DNA of 64,000 bases from positions 62,001 through 126,000 of the forward strand of contig CAMYXP010000006.1 of assembly GCA_947303085.1 (NCBI GenBank), given 5' to 3'. The notes below the pieces were generated by a model. It saw only the letters and a program-made list of their open reading frames with translations. It was not told the origin of the DNA and did not search any database. The position numbers and the translations under genes were made by a program. Numbering within the stretch: the stretch's first letter is position 1; each line of letters starts with the position of its first letter. The stretch is from an uncultured Bacteroidales bacterium (GTDB lineage Bacteria > Bacteroidota > Bacteroidia > Bacteroidales > F082). Below, in pieces: positions 54,060 through 64,000 of this stretch.

Positions 54060-57000
54060 ATGGGATTTTTAGATAAGATTTTTGGTAATAAATCGACTCG
54101 CGACAACCGCGCATTGCAGCCGTTGTTGCAGAAAACGCTTGATGCTTACGAGAAAATTAAGGATTTGGACATCGACAGCCTTCGTCATAAGACTGTTGAG
54201 TTTAAGGAATATATTCAGAACCATATCGCCGCCGAGGAGGCAAAAATCGCTGAGTTGAAAGCCAGTGTCGACAATAATCCTGACATGGATTTGGAGGATA
54301 AAAACGATATTTATCAGCAGGTCGACAAGCTCGAGAAGCATGTTCTCGAAAAGATTGAAGAGGCTTTGAACGATATTCTTCCTGAGGCTTTCGCCGTGAT
54401 GAAAGAAACGGCAAAACGTTTCAAGGAGAATGAAGTTGTGGAGGCTACCGCCACCGATTTGGACCGTGAGTTGGCTGCAAAATATGAGCATATCAACATC
54501 GAGGGCGACAAGGTGCGTTATAATAACAGCTGGATGGCTGGCGGTAACATGCTGAAATGGGATATGGTGCATTACAACTGCCAGATTATAGGCGGTATTG
54601 TGCTGCATCAGGGAAAGATTGCTGAGATGGCGACTGGTGAAGGTAAGACCCTCGTGGCGACCTTGCCTGTATACCTCAACGCTCTGGCCGGCCGTGGCGT
54701 GCACGTCGTGACCGTCAACGATTACTTGGCAAAACGTGACTCGGAGTGGATGGGAACCCTGTATAACTTCCTTGGCTTGACATGCGACTGCATCGACAAA
54801 CACGAGCCTAACTCGGCAGAACGTCGCGCGGCTTATAACTCCGACATCACCTACGGAACCAACAACGAGTTCGGTTTCGACTACCTCCGTGACAACATGA
54901 CGGGCAACCCCGACGAGCTGGTGCAGCGCAAACATCACTATGCCATCGTCGACGAGGTCGACTCCGTGTTGATCGACGACGCTCGTACACCTTTGATCAT
55001 CAGCGGTCCTACACCACGTGGCGGCGACCAGGAGTTTATGCAGCTTAAGCCGGACGTGGTGAACCTCTACGAGGCTCAGAAACGTCTTGTCACTCAATGT
55101 CTTGCCGAGGCAAAGAAGATTTTGACCAACCCTGACGCCACCGAGGAGGAGAAGTCGCACGGCGCCGACCAGCTGTTCCGCGCGTTCCACGGACTGCCGA
55201 AGAACAACGCCCTCATCAAATTCCTCTCGGAAGAAGGCATGAAGTCGTTGCTGCTCAAGACCGAAGGCTTCTACATGCAGGAACAGAGCAAGAACATGCA
55301 CTTCATCGACGACGAGCTTTATTTCGTCATCGACGAGAAACAGAATACCGTGGTTCTTACCGATAAAGGTACCGAACAGCTGGCGAAAGCATACAACGAC
55401 CCGACGTTCTTCATCATCCCTGACGTGGGTTCAGAGATAGCTGAACTTGAGAAGATGAATCTCAGCGATGAAGAGAAAGTGCTGAAGAAGACAGAGATTC
55501 TGCGCGTGTTCTCAGAGAAATCGGATCGTTTGCACACTGTGCTTCAGCTGCTTAAGGCATACACTTTGTTTGAGAAAGACGTCGACTACGTCATAATCGA
55601 CAACAAAGTTAAGATTGTCGACGAGCAGACAGGTCGTATCATGGAAGGCCGCCGTTGGTCAGACGGTCTGCACCAGGCAGTGGAGGCCAAGGAAAACGTC
55701 GACGTCGAGGCGGCGACGCAGACCTACGCCACCATCACGCTGCAGAACTACTTCCGTATGTATCACAAGCTCGCCGGTATGACAGGTACCGCTGAGACTG
55801 AGGCAGGTGAGTTCTGGAACATATACAAACTCGATGTGGTCGTCATTCCGACTAACAAACCTATCGCGCGTGACGATCGTGAGGACCTGATTTACAAGAC
55901 AAAACGTGAGAAATATAACGCTGTTATCGAACAGATAGAAGAACTCGTTCATGAAGGCAGACCGGTTCTGGTCGGTACTACCTCGGTCGAGATTTCCGAG
56001 TTGCTGAGCCGTATGCTGACACGTAAAAACATCAAACACAACGTGTTGAACGCTAAGTTGCACTTCAAAGAGGCTCAGATCGTGAAAGACGCCGGTGTCG
56101 CGGGCACTGTGACCATAGCTACCAACATGGCTGGTCGTGGTACCGATATCAAGTTGGGACCTGGCGTGAAAGACGCAGGCGGTCTTGCCATCATAGGCAC
56201 GGAACGTCATGAGTCACGTCGTGTCGACCGCCAGCTGCGTGGTCGTGCCGGTCGTCAAGGTGACCCGGGAAGCTCACAGTTCTTCGTCTCATTGGAAGAC
56301 GACCTCATGCGTTTGTTTGGTTCAGAACGCATTGTGGGCATTATGGACCGTATGGGCTTGGAGGAAGGCGAGGTGATTCAGCATTCGATGCTTACCAAGC
56401 AGATTGAGAAGGCACAGAAGAAGGTCGAGGAGAACCACTTCGGAGTGCGTAAACACCTCTTGGAATACGACGACGTGATGAACTCACAACGTGAGGCTAT
56501 CTACGAGAAACGCCGTCATGCCTTGTTCGGCGAGCGTTTGCAGATCGACATCAACAACATGATGTACGACCTCGGCGAGGCTCTTATTGAGCAAAGCAAG
56601 GATAACGACGATTACGAAGGTCTGAAGTTCGATGTTTTGTCGAACATGGGTATCGACCTGCCATTCGATGAAGATGAATTCAAACATGGCAAAATCGACA
56701 ACCTCGCCGATAAATTGTTCGATAAGGCACTTGAGTCATATAACAAGAAGACACAGATTGTTGGCGAGAAAACTCTGCCGGTAATCAAGGAGATATACGA
56801 GAAACGACCGGGATACACCAACATTCTCATCCCGTTCACCGATGGAAAGAAAGGTATGAATGTGGTCGTGAACATCGAGAAAGCTGTGCAGAACGGCGCC
56901 CGCGAGATTTCGTTGTCGCTCGAGAAGAGCATCACGCTCGGCATGATCGACAACGCTTGGAAAGAGCATCTCCGTGAACTTGACGACTTGAAACAGTCGG

Positions 57001-57350
57001 TGCAGAACGCTCACTACGAGCAGAAAGACCCGTTGCTTATTTACAAACTCGAGTCGTTCAACCTCTTTAAGGATATGATTCTGAGAATCAACCGCGACGT
57101 CATCTCATTCTTGATGAAATCGAGTCTGCCTGAACAGAATCAGGGTGATATCAAGGAGCATCGCGCTAAGGCTATCGACAGAAGCAAACTCAAAGAGCAG
57201 CGTACCGACCTGTTGTCGCAGGCACACAGCAACACCCAGGAAAATCAGGTGACACAGCCTATCCATGTGGAGAAGAAAGTCGGAAGAAACGACCCGTGTC
57301 CATGCGGCTCAGGAAAGAAATATAAGAATTGCCACGGCAGAATGGAATAA
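54060..57350 (+). CDS. secA: Preprotein translocase subunit SecA
   Basis: ATPase motor of the Sec export pathway. The 1096-residue protein is longer than E. coli SecA (901), which is normal for Bacteroidota. [22 protein letters not shown] is Walker A (Lys196); [22 protein letters not shown] is the DEAD-type Walker [17 protein letters not shown] and [30 protein letters not shown] are NBD2 motifs. Insertions lie at about 335-395 and 430-500. The tail ends [14 protein letters not shown], the SecB/ribosome-binding zinc motif. It follows its own promoter and is followed by a palindromic cassette and the first patatin-barrel gene. Confidence 0.97.
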   Translation: MGFLDKIFGNKSTRDNRALQPLLQKTLDAYEKIKDLDIDSLRHKTVEFKEYIQNHIAAEEAKIAELKASVDNNPDMDLEDKNDIYQQVDKLEKHVLEKIEEALNDILPEAFAVMKETAKRFKENEVVEATATDLDRELAAKYEHINIEGDKVRYNNSWMAGGNMLKWDMVHYNCQIIGGIVLHQGKIAEMATGEGKTLVATLPVYLNALAGRGVHVVTVNDYLAKRDSEWMGTLYNFLGLTCDCIDKHEPNSAERRAAYNSDITYGTNNEFGFDYLRDNMTGNPDELVQRKHHYAIVDEVDSVLIDDARTPLIISGPTPRGGDQEFMQLKPDVVNLYEAQKRLVTQCLAEAKKILTNPDATEEEKSHGADQLFRAFHGLPKNNALIKFLSEEGMKSLLLKTEGFYMQEQSKNMHFIDDELYFVIDEKQNTVVLTDKGTEQLAKAYNDPTFFIIPDVGSEIAELEKMNLSDEEKVLKKTEILRVFSEKSDRLHTVLQLLKAYTLFEKDVDYVIIDNKVKIVDEQTGRIMEGRRWSDGLHQAVEAKENVDVEAATQTYATITLQNYFRMYHKLAGMTGTAETEAGEFWNIYKLDVVVIPTNKPIARDDREDLIYKTKREKYNAVIEQIEELVHEGRPVLVGTTSVEISELLSRMLTRKNIKHNVLNAKLHFKEAQIVKDAGVAGTVTIATNMAGRGTDIKLGPGVKDAGGLAIIGTERHESRRVDRQLRGRAGRQGDPGSSQFFVSLEDDLMRLFGSERIVGIMDRMGLEEGEVIQHSMLTKQIEKAQKKVEENHFGVRKHLLEYDDVMNSQREAIYEKRRHALFGERLQIDINNMMYDLGEALIEQSKDNDDYEGLKFDVLSNMGIDLPFDEDEFKHGKIDNLADKLFDKALESYNKKTQIVGEKTLPVIKEIYEKRPGYTNILIPFTDGKKGMNVVVNIEKAVQNGAREISLSLEKSITLGMIDNAWKEHLRELDDLKQSVQNAHYEQKDPLLIYKLESFNLFKDMILRINRDVISFLMKSSLPEQNQGDIKEHRAKAIDRSKLKEQRTDLLSQAHSNTQENQVTQPIHVEKKVGRNDPCPCGSGKKYKNCHGRME

Positions 57351-57380
57351 TGTAAGGATGGACCGAGTCGTCCATATACA
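57351..57380. repeat. Palindromic cassette between secA and the first patatin gene
   Basis: TGTA, AGG, ATGGAC, CGAGTC, GTCCAT, A, TACA. It starts at the base after the secA TAA stop and ends 2 nt before the next ATG, so it fills the whole gap and would contain the ribosome-binding region. Confidence 0.65.
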
Positions 57381-57382
57381 AA

Positions 57383-59677
57383 ATGAAGAGATTAGTATTT
57401 TTAGTGTTTGGCATCGTTTTGATGTTTTCAGCAAAATCTCAAGATGCTGACAGCACTCAATTTGCTCCTCGTCGTCCGAAAGTCGGCGTGGTTCTAAGCG
57501 GCGGCGGAGCCAAAGGCTTTTCTCACATTGGGGCGCTGAAGGTTATCGAAGAAGCCGGAATACCTATTGATTATATCGGCGGCACCAGCATGGGTTCCAT
57601 CGTGGGCGGCCTCTACGCTGTGGGTTACGATGTCCCGATGTTGGAGAGAATCACCGTGGAACAGAACTGGGACCGTATCTTGAAAGACGAGATCCCGAGG
57701 AAGTTCCTCCCGCTCGAAAAACGTCTGAACGAACGGCATTATCTGATGACTTTCCCTTATAAAAACGGACGGCTGAAGGTTAAACGATCGTTTGCCGACG
57801 GCGTTTACGTGAACATGCTTCTCACGCGTCTGACAATGCCGGCGTATCAAAAGCGTGAATTCGATGAGCTGCCGATACCGTTTTTATGCATTGGAACCGA
57901 TATGATTTCGTCGGATGCCATCGAATTCCGAAGCGGCTCATTGGCACAGGCCATACGTTCGAGCATGTCGATACCTTTCCTCTTCGAACCTATTGATTAT
58001 GATGGCAAACTGCTTTGCGACGGCGGACTGAAAAACAATTTCCCGGTACAAAACGTGCGCGATATGGGCGCCGATATCATTATTGGTGTCGACCTCGAGA
58101 TAACATCGTCGGATCCCAATCAGCTCGACAACTCGCTGAGGGTTCTCGAACGTCTTATCGCGGTGGTGGCTCAGGACGAAAGCAACCGCGCGAGAAAAGA
58201 CTGCGATATCCTTATTTTGCCTGATGTCGGTAGCGTTAATATGCTGTCGTTCAATGACTTCGGACCTATCTTGGAGAGCGGTGAGGTTGCGGCTCGAGAG
58301 AAATATCCTGAACTGAAAAAACTAGCCGACTCATTGCAGGCTATTGAGCCGTTCGAGGTGCAACGCTTTCATACTCAACCGATTGACTCTATTTATGTGA
58401 CGGATATCGCTGTGGTGGGCGTCGACGAACGCGACCAGGAAATCATCCGATCGGAATTCGGCGGCGAATTCCCGAGGGCTATGTCATTTGAAGAGATTGA
58501 GACGATAGTCGTGAAGATTTATTCCCAAGGATATTACTCCAATGTGTGGTACGAACTTGTCGACACTCCTGAAGGCAATATCTTGAGATTCCATTGTAAA
58601 AACAAGACTTCGCTCACATTCTCGGTAGGCGCTCATTACGACAACGACTACGGCATCGGGGTGCTGCTTAACATGTCGGCGAAAACCAAGCATTTCTTAT
58701 ATAATGTTGACCTCAACGTTGCTGATAATCCATATTTTAGAGCCAGGATATCGTATCGCTACTCCAAGATGTGGAGCGGTAACGCTGAGATTATGGCAAT
58801 GAACCTGAAAGCTAATTTGTATTATCCGTCAGGTTCTATCGGCGGTGTGTTGAGGTTTCAGCAAAATGCCCTGGATTTGTATCTGCAGCTGGTTCCGTCG
58901 GTGACTCAATCTGTTAGATTGGGATTCAATGCGAATTATACCATGTTGAAGGATATGTTGTATTATGAGTTTGATGACGAAGACACTTATAAACATGAGT
59001 TTTGGCCGCGATTCTATCTGCATTATTTCTTCAACAATCAGGATCATTTCGATTATCCGCGTCAAGGATGGAATGTCAATTTTATTGCCAAATGCATCAT
59101 GTACGACGGGGTGTTTAGCTCAAGTGAATTGCAGCCTATGTTCACCGTGCAGGCCGATGTCAACAAATCGTTCCCTGTAGGAAATCGTCATGCTTTTAGG
59201 ATTGGTGCTGTCGGAGCCTCATCGCTTGGCGATATGAAGCTCATAAACACAACTATAATGTATGATAAACCTGTAATTAACTATAACGATATGTTTTTCA
59301 TTGGCGGACAGTCGAAGATGAGATATGTCGATAATTACATGAGCTTCACCGGACTTCCGTTTATGTCGATTTATACCCAACACGCGGCTTTCGCCAAGAC
59401 CGCATGGCAATGGAATTTCTACAAGAATTTCTATGGAATTGTCAGCTGTGACGCGGGATATTTCAGAAATCTGCTCACGATGGAGGATATCGACGACTTG
59501 ATTGCTGAAATTTTGGGCGATGGCTATAAAAACTGGTTTGTCCCTGATAAATATGTCATGGGTGCCGGTTTGACCTTGGGTTACAAAACGATGCTTGGAC
59601 CTATCGAAATTGAAGTTTCGAAGTCTAATATCATCGACTCATGGGTTTTGTTCGTTAATTTTGGATTCTGGTTTTAA
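57383..59677 (+). CDS. Patatin-like phospholipase with outer-membrane barrel (type Vd-like), copy 1
   Basis: A 764-residue protein: signal peptide (to about residue 19, FSAKSQ), patatin domain (about 32-300), a POTRA-like domain (about 345-415) and a 16-strand-type Omp85 barrel ending in NFGFWF. Catalytic motifs are intact: oxyanion GGGAKGFSHIGAL, Ser69 in GGTSMGS, and Asp213 in CDGGLKNNF. This is the FplA/PlpD layout, so the enzyme is probably held at the cell surface or released. It follows secA by 32 nt, filled by a palindromic cassette. The next gene is a paralogue. Confidence 0.9.
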   Translation: MKRLVFLVFGIVLMFSAKSQDADSTQFAPRRPKVGVVLSGGGAKGFSHIGALKVIEEAGIPIDYIGGTSMGSIVGGLYAVGYDVPMLERITVEQNWDRILKDEIPRKFLPLEKRLNERHYLMTFPYKNGRLKVKRSFADGVYVNMLLTRLTMPAYQKREFDELPIPFLCIGTDMISSDAIEFRSGSLAQAIRSSMSIPFLFEPIDYDGKLLCDGGLKNNFPVQNVRDMGADIIIGVDLEITSSDPNQLDNSLRVLERLIAVVAQDESNRARKDCDILILPDVGSVNMLSFNDFGPILESGEVAAREKYPELKKLADSLQAIEPFEVQRFHTQPIDSIYVTDIAVVGVDERDQEIIRSEFGGEFPRAMSFEEIETIVVKIYSQGYYSNVWYELVDTPEGNILRFHCKNKTSLTFSVGAHYDNDYGIGVLLNMSAKTKHFLYNVDLNVADNPYFRARISYRYSKMWSGNAEIMAMNLKANLYYPSGSIGGVLRFQQNALDLYLQLVPSVTQSVRLGFNANYTMLKDMLYYEFDDEDTYKHEFWPRFYLHYFFNNQDHFDYPRQGWNVNFIAKCIMYDGVFSSSELQPMFTVQADVNKSFPVGNRHAFRIGAVGASSLGDMKLINTTIMYDKPVINYNDMFFIGGQSKMRYVDNYMSFTGLPFMSIYTQHAAFAKTAWQWNFYKNFYGIVSCDAGYFRNLLTMEDIDDLIAEILGDGYKNWFVPDKYVMGAGLTLGYKTMLGPIEIEVSKSNIIDSWVLFVNFGFWF

Positions 59678-59687
59678 TTGATTGATA

Positions 59688-61937
59688 ATGAATAAGTTCT
59701 GCGGAAATATCAAAGCTTTTGCCCTGATGGTTCTCATCTGCATGTTCTTTTTTGACGTCAACGCACAGGATACAGTGGTAAAACCACATAAAAAACGTCC
59801 GACAGTAGGTGTGGTGCTTTGCGGTGGCGGTGCGAAAGGATTTGCTGAGATACGAGTACTGAAAGCTATTGACGAGGCTGGCGTTCCTATTGATTTTATC
59901 GGCGGAACAAGCATCGGATCAATCATGGGTTCGCTTTATGCTGTGGGTTACGACCCCGACATGATGGAGGAGATTGTGTGCGCACAGGATTGGAACACAA
60001 TGATTTATGACAAGATTCCGAAAAGCATGATGCCTATCGAGCAAAAGATGAACGACAGAACTTATCTCGCTACATTCCCGGTGAAAAACGGCAAAATCAA
60101 GGTGAAACCGTCGCTGGTGGAAGGTGTTTATGTGAATCTTATGCTGTCGAAACTGATGCTTCCGGCTTACGAAGTGTACGATTACAACAAGTTGTCGGTG
60201 CCGTTTTATTGCATAGCCACCGATGTCGAGAAAACCGCGCAATATGAGATGAACAAAGGCAACTTGGCACGTTCGGTGCGAGCCAGCATGTCGATACCGT
60301 TCTTCTTCAAGCCGGTGAATATCGACGGAAAAGTGTTTGTCGACGGCGGTGTTATCAACAATTTCCCGGTAAGAAACATGAAGGCGCGCGGCGCTGATAT
60401 TATAATAGGTGTCGACATAGAGAACTCCAATGTCAAGATGACGGAGGTCGACAACACCTTCGGCCTTGTTGAAAATATGATGAACGTGCTTTCGCTCGAG
60501 GAGAGCAGATACGCTAGAGAGAACTGCGACATCTACATCAAACCCGACCTTCACGGACGCGGCATCATGGCTTTCAACGAATATGACTCTATTTTACAGT
60601 TCGGCGGCGACGCGGCACGCGAGGTGTTTCCTAAGCTGAAACGGCTCGCCGACTCGTTGCAGGCCATTGAGCCTTTTGAGATAAAACGTCCTCATGTGCA
60701 ACCCGTTGATAGTATCTATGTTGCTGATATTCAGATAGATGGAGTCCCGAAAGAACACGGTGGCGGCTTGGTGAAGGAGTTTTCAAGCACGTTCCCGAAG
60801 AAGATGTCGCTGGCATATATCGACGATGTCATCGTTAAGCTAAGCGCATCGGGCTATTACGAAGATTTGTGGTATGAGATTAAAGATGCAGGCGACGTGG
60901 AAGGAGTGTCACTCGTGCTGCATTGCAAGGAACGTGACGACAAGTCGATGTCATTGTGTATCCACTATGACAACAACTACGGCATCGGCGCTTTGGTGAA
61001 CTTCACCATGAAAAACCTCTGGAAAAACCTGAACCGTTCGACCTTGAGCATGGATATCAATATCGCTGAAAACCCATATTTGAAAGTCGATTTCAACAAA
61101 CGAAACGGAAAATATTTCAGGTTCGGAGCCAATTTGAGCGTCATCTCATTGAATATGGCAAGATATTACGATTCGAATATCATCAGCTCTTACAGTATCC
61201 AGGACAACCATTTTGACATCTATACCCAGTTTGTCTTGACGCAGACGCAGCAACTCCGGCTGGGTGCCGTCGCCGATTATGTCCACATGCGTGACTTCGT
61301 GGGCGAGAACAGCCTCAAGGGGTCTTACAGCCTTTATTCTTATATTTACCTTAACTATTACTATGATAATGAAGACGTTCCGGCATTTGCCCGACGGGGC
61401 TGGAAGGTGAATATGACAGGTAAATATGTGTTTTTTGAAGGAACAAATGAAGATGGTGTAATGAATGATGCCGGCATCCAAAATTCGTTCATATTCCATG
61501 GAAATGTCGTGAAATCAATTCCGATAGGTCGTAAAAACACCTTGAAATTTGGCTCTGAAGTGGGCTATAAGATTGGTACTGAGGAAGTTCCGCTGTTCTA
61601 CCAGTTCTTTGTGGGCGGACAGTCGAAGATGAGATATTTCGACAACATTGTTGCGTTTACAGGTTTTAATTTCATCGAGCAAATCGTCGACCAGATTGTG
61701 GTGGGGAAGATGGCTTGGCAGTGGAATTTCTATAAAAATCTGTACAGCACCGTCAATTTTGACTGCGGATATATGAGCGATGTTTACGACGAATGGTTCA
61801 ATTCCACCAGTTTCGTTGCCGGCGCTGGTCTGACGCTCGGTGTCGACACGGTGATTGGTCCTGTGGAGGTTAGCGTGATGGGTTCCAACACCAACTCCAA
61901 TCCTGTCGGATTTATCAACGTTGGATTCTGGTTCTAG
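59688..61937 (+). CDS. Patatin-like phospholipase with outer-membrane barrel, copy 2
   Basis: A 749-residue paralogue of the preceding protein with the same parts: signal peptide (to about residue 27, VNAQ), patatin domain, POTRA-like domain and barrel ending NVGFWF. Ser75 (GGTSIGS) and Asp219 (VDGGVINNF) are present. The block after the oxyanion loop reads GGGAKGFAEIRVL where copy 1 and most relatives have (S/A)HIGAL, so a conserved His is Glu and a Gly is Arg. This may alter activity. ATG 59688 is 10 nt after the previous stop, so the two genes form one unit. Confidence 0.9.
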   Translation: MNKFCGNIKAFALMVLICMFFFDVNAQDTVVKPHKKRPTVGVVLCGGGAKGFAEIRVLKAIDEAGVPIDFIGGTSIGSIMGSLYAVGYDPDMMEEIVCAQDWNTMIYDKIPKSMMPIEQKMNDRTYLATFPVKNGKIKVKPSLVEGVYVNLMLSKLMLPAYEVYDYNKLSVPFYCIATDVEKTAQYEMNKGNLARSVRASMSIPFFFKPVNIDGKVFVDGGVINNFPVRNMKARGADIIIGVDIENSNVKMTEVDNTFGLVENMMNVLSLEESRYARENCDIYIKPDLHGRGIMAFNEYDSILQFGGDAAREVFPKLKRLADSLQAIEPFEIKRPHVQPVDSIYVADIQIDGVPKEHGGGLVKEFSSTFPKKMSLAYIDDVIVKLSASGYYEDLWYEIKDAGDVEGVSLVLHCKERDDKSMSLCIHYDNNYGIGALVNFTMKNLWKNLNRSTLSMDINIAENPYLKVDFNKRNGKYFRFGANLSVISLNMARYYDSNIISSYSIQDNHFDIYTQFVLTQTQQLRLGAVADYVHMRDFVGENSLKGSYSLYSYIYLNYYYDNEDVPAFARRGWKVNMTGKYVFFEGTNEDGVMNDAGIQNSFIFHGNVVKSIPIGRKNTLKFGSEVGYKIGTEEVPLFYQFFVGGQSKMRYFDNIVAFTGFNFIEQIVDQIVVGKMAWQWNFYKNLYSTVNFDCGYMSDVYDEWFNSTSFVAGAGLTLGVDTVIGPVEVSVMGSNTNSNPVGFINVGFWF

Positions 61938-61967
61938 TTTTAATTTTGAATTTTAAATTTTAAATAT
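61937..61967 (+). repeat. A/T-rich GAATTTTAAATTTT leader upstream of pyrH
   Basis: The same block type as before atpA and atpK. Here it also contains a -7 box. Confidence 0.45.
61941..61948 (+). promoter_or_regulatory. -7 element for pyrH
   Basis: TAATTTTG inside the A/T-rich leader, 19 nt before the ATG at 61968. Confidence 0.45.
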
Positions 61968-62675
61968 ATGAAATACAAAAGAGTGTTACTTAAGCTTAGC
62001 GGTGAAGCTTTGATGGGAAATCAACAGTATGGCATTGATCCTAAGAGACTTAACGATTACGCTGAAGAGATTGCGGCGGCAGTGAAAGGAGGTGCGCAGA
62101 TCGCTATCGTCATCGGAGGCGGCAACATCTTCCGCGGCCTTCAAGGTGCCAGCAAAGGCATGGACCGCATTCAGGGCGACTACATGGGCATGCTCGCCAC
62201 CGTCATCAACAGCATGGCAATACAGTCGACACTGCAAGCCAAAGGCGTGAAAGCCGCTTTGTTGTCAGGACTTTACATCGACCGCATCGCCGACTCCATG
62301 AGCTCGGCCAAGGCTATCAAACTGCTTGAAGAAGGCTACGTCGTCGTCATAGGTGGCGGCACAGGCAACCCGTTCTTCACGACCGACACTGGCTCCGCAC
62401 TGCGTGCCGTCGAGATCAAAGCCGACATCATCCTAAAAGGCACCCGTGTCGATGGCATCTACACAGCCGACCCGGAGAAAGATCCGACCGCAACGAAGTA
62501 TGAATCAATTACTTACGACGAGGCATACAACAAAAACCTCAAGGTGATGGACCTCACAGCCTTCACCATGTGCAAGGAAAACAACATGCCGATGCTCGTG
62601 TTTGACATGAACACTAAAGGCAACCTCACGAAAGTTTTGAACGGAGAAAAAATCGGCACTATAGTGACCAAATGA
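61968..62675 (+). CDS. pyrH: Uridylate kinase (UMP kinase)
   Basis: Phosphorylates UMP to UDP with ATP; hexameric and regulated by GTP and UTP in other bacteria. The 235-residue protein has RVLLKLSGEALMG, IAIVIGGGNIFRG, YVVVIGGGTGNPFFTTDTGSALRA and GVDGIYTADP-like RVDGIYTADPEKDP, all diagnostic of the bacterial family. It overlaps the next gene by 4 nt (ATGA). Confidence 0.97.
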   Translation: MKYKRVLLKLSGEALMGNQQYGIDPKRLNDYAEEIAAAVKGGAQIAIVIGGGNIFRGLQGASKGMDRIQGDYMGMLATVINSMAIQSTLQAKGVKAALLSGLYIDRIADSMSSAKAIKLLEEGYVVVIGGGTGNPFFTTDTGSALRAVEIKADIILKGTRVDGIYTADPEKDPTATKYESITYDEAYNKNLKVMDLTAFTMCKENNMPMLVFDMNTKGNLTKVLNGEKIGTIVTK

Positions 62676-64000
62676 GACTGCAGAAGTCACAGAAACAAAT
62701 AAACTATTACAATGTTATATTATTGATAATCATTGTAATAGCTACTATCGTGCGCCTATGGAAGCTCGGTAGCGTGCCATTTATGCACGATGAGTTTAGC
62801 GCGCTGATACGGACAGGTTACGACAACTTCTACGACCTTATTCATGATGGCGTGATGCTTAACGACATGCATCCGGCTGGAGTGCAGGTGTTTCTTTATT
62901 TCTGGGTTAAGATATTCGGCTGGAATGAGTTATGGCTCAAGTTACCATTCGCCTTGATGGGCGTGGCATCGGTATATCTGACTTATGTTATTGCCAATCA
63001 ATGGTTTAACAAAAATATCGGACTATTATCTGCGGCCGTGGTTAGTGTGAGTCAGCTGTTCGTTCTTTATAGCCAACTGATTCGGCCTTACACTCCAGGA
63101 CTTTTCTTTATCCTTCTTCTCGTTTATTTTTGGAATAATATACTCTTTAGTGAGAAAAGACCGACGTTTGGGACATATGCAGGCTTCGCTCTCTCGGCTT
63201 TCTGTGCCGCTGAGATTCATATGTTCTCGACGGCTCAAGCTGGTCTCATCGCTCTAACAGGATTACTGTTTTTCAAAAATCTTGAAATAGATAGGAAAAA
63301 AGCGTATTTATGGAGTTGCGCAGCAGCCGTGATCCTTTATCTGCCGACATTCCCGATATTTTATCATCAGTTTTTCGTTGAGGGTGGCCTAGCCGGATGG
63401 CTCGCAAGACCCAAAACCGATTTTTTAGTGACGTTCTTATCATACACGCTGAATTACAGCGACGTGTTCATATTCACCGTGTTGATAGCGTTGTTGCTTC
63501 CATTTATTTTGCAAAAATCGAGTAGAGACGGCAGGATATCAATACGTATCATCAGCTTCTGCTGGTTTTTAATACCTTTTTTGATTGCTTTTGTCTACTC
63601 GTTATTACGACAGCCGATAATTCAATACAGCACTCTTCTTTTCAGTTTTCCATTCCTGATTATCGCGGTGTTTTCATTTTTTGACGAGAAAATATCAGTA
63701 AAAACAATAGGTATAGTTGTCGGTTTGATATTGCTGACAGGCGTTACGTCGTTGATATTCGACCGTCAATATTACAAACAATTCTATCAGCAAGGCTTCG
63801 ACCAGGTGGCTGTCGAAATGCTTGAAGAACGTGAGAAATATGCTGATGATATTGAATTTATAGCATATTCGAGCCGACCTGAGATGGTGGAGCATTATCA
63901 ACACAAGTACGGTCTCACTGATGTGAAAAATTTCAATGAAGACTCCGATATTGTTGATTATCAAAGATTTATAAAGAATTCTAATAAAGATATCATCGGT
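62672..64000 (+). CDS. GT39/ArnT-like membrane glycosyltransferase, truncated by the window end
   Basis: At least 443 residues, frame still open at the last base. It starts MRLQKSQKQINYYN and is coupled to pyrH by ATGA. The first periplasmic loop has FMHDEFSALIRTGYDN and NDMHPAGVQVFLYFW, where the Asp-Glu pair and DMHPPG-like segment are typical of GT39/PMT-fold polyprenyl-phosphate sugar transferases. About ten transmembrane segments follow, then a soluble region from about residue 360. The substrate is unknown; transfer of a lipid-linked sugar on the periplasmic side is inferred. Confidence 0.78.
   Translation, partial: MRLQKSQKQINYYNVILLIIIVIATIVRLWKLGSVPFMHDEFSALIRTGYDNFYDLIHDGVMLNDMHPAGVQVFLYFWVKIFGWNELWLKLPFALMGVASVYLTYVIANQWFNKNIGLLSAAVVSVSQLFVLYSQLIRPYTPGLFFILLLVYFWNNILFSEKRPTFGTYAGFALSAFCAAEIHMFSTAQAGLIALTGLLFFKNLEIDRKKAYLWSCAAAVILYLPTFPIFYHQFFVEGGLAGWLARPKTDFLVTFLSYTLNYSDVFIFTVLIALLLPFILQKSSRDGRISIRIISFCWFLIPFLIAFVYSLLRQPIIQYSTLLFSFPFLIIAVFSFFDEKISVKTIGIVVGLILLTGVTSLIFDRQYYKQFYQQGFDQVAVEMLEEREKYADDIEFIAYSSRPEMVEHYQHKYGLTDVKNFNEDSDIVDYQRFIKNSNKDIIG

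Noticed and set aside
54069..55301. 410-codon open frame on the minus strand
   Set aside because: It is antisense to the first part of secA; the length is explained by codon composition.

Overview
The window is a 64 kb stretch of chromosome from a member of the Bacteroidales (Bacteroidota), most likely uncultured and host-associated. Four things support this. Most promoters carry the Bacteroidota -7 element TAnnTTTG. There are gingipain-like C25 peptidases with type IX secretion (T9SS) C-terminal sorting domains. A V-type ATPase operon has the order E-DUF2764-A-B-D-I-K. The housekeeping genes (SecA with an SEC-C zinc tail, RsfS, a PyrE/NUDIX pair, patatin-barrel proteins) are of Bacteroidales type. 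No tRNA, rRNA operon, CRISPR array, prophage or transposase was found; the only stable RNA recognised is RNase P RNA.

Layout: 1-1.5 kb is the end of a glycogen branching enzyme. 1.6-3.7 kb holds a small outer-membrane barrel and two lipoproteins. 3.7-6.3 kb (minus) holds SlyD and a VWA membrane protein. 6.4-9.6 kb holds a GT9 glycosyltransferase, TsaC and an S41 protease. 9.8-20 kb carries three tandem C25 peptidases: the first matches Kgp at every active-site position I can recall, the next two match RgpB. An MBL-fold RNase-like protein overlaps the third. rnpB lies at 21.6 kb. 22-26.7 kb is a translationally coupled pair, a TPR protein and an outer-membrane barrel. gyrB follows, then the V-ATPase operon (28.8-36 kb), a MauE/DoxX-thioredoxin fusion, prmC/yigZ, and dnaA with a tetrapyrrole-methylase-fold protein. 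41.4-53 kb holds a peptide transporter, valS, a LUD protein, ftsH, rsfS, birA, an SRPBCC protein, pyrE, a NUDIX protein, coaD and a thioredoxin-fold protein. secA, two paralogous patatin/outer-membrane-barrel proteins, pyrH and a truncated GT39-like membrane protein complete the window.

Working together: the C25 peptidases, the S41 protease, the TPR/barrel pair, SecA and the patatin-barrels describe an envelope specialised in protein export and extracellular proteolysis. The peptide transporter suggests that the resulting peptides are used. The V-ATPase rotor subunit keeps all the Na+ ligands known from Enterococcus hirae NtpK, so a Na+-coupled enzyme is a reasonable inference.

Two layers of small repeats cut across the genes. 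One is a set of short palindromic cassettes (about 20-80 bp) that sit just after stop codons, inside two reading frames without breaking them, and in the P12 position of RNase P RNA. The other is a set of degenerate 7-bp arrays of AGTNNNN type that usually start inside or right after a stop codon and run in the sense direction. These repeat layers, together with the Kgp/Rgp-like peptidase cluster, are the most unusual things in the window.
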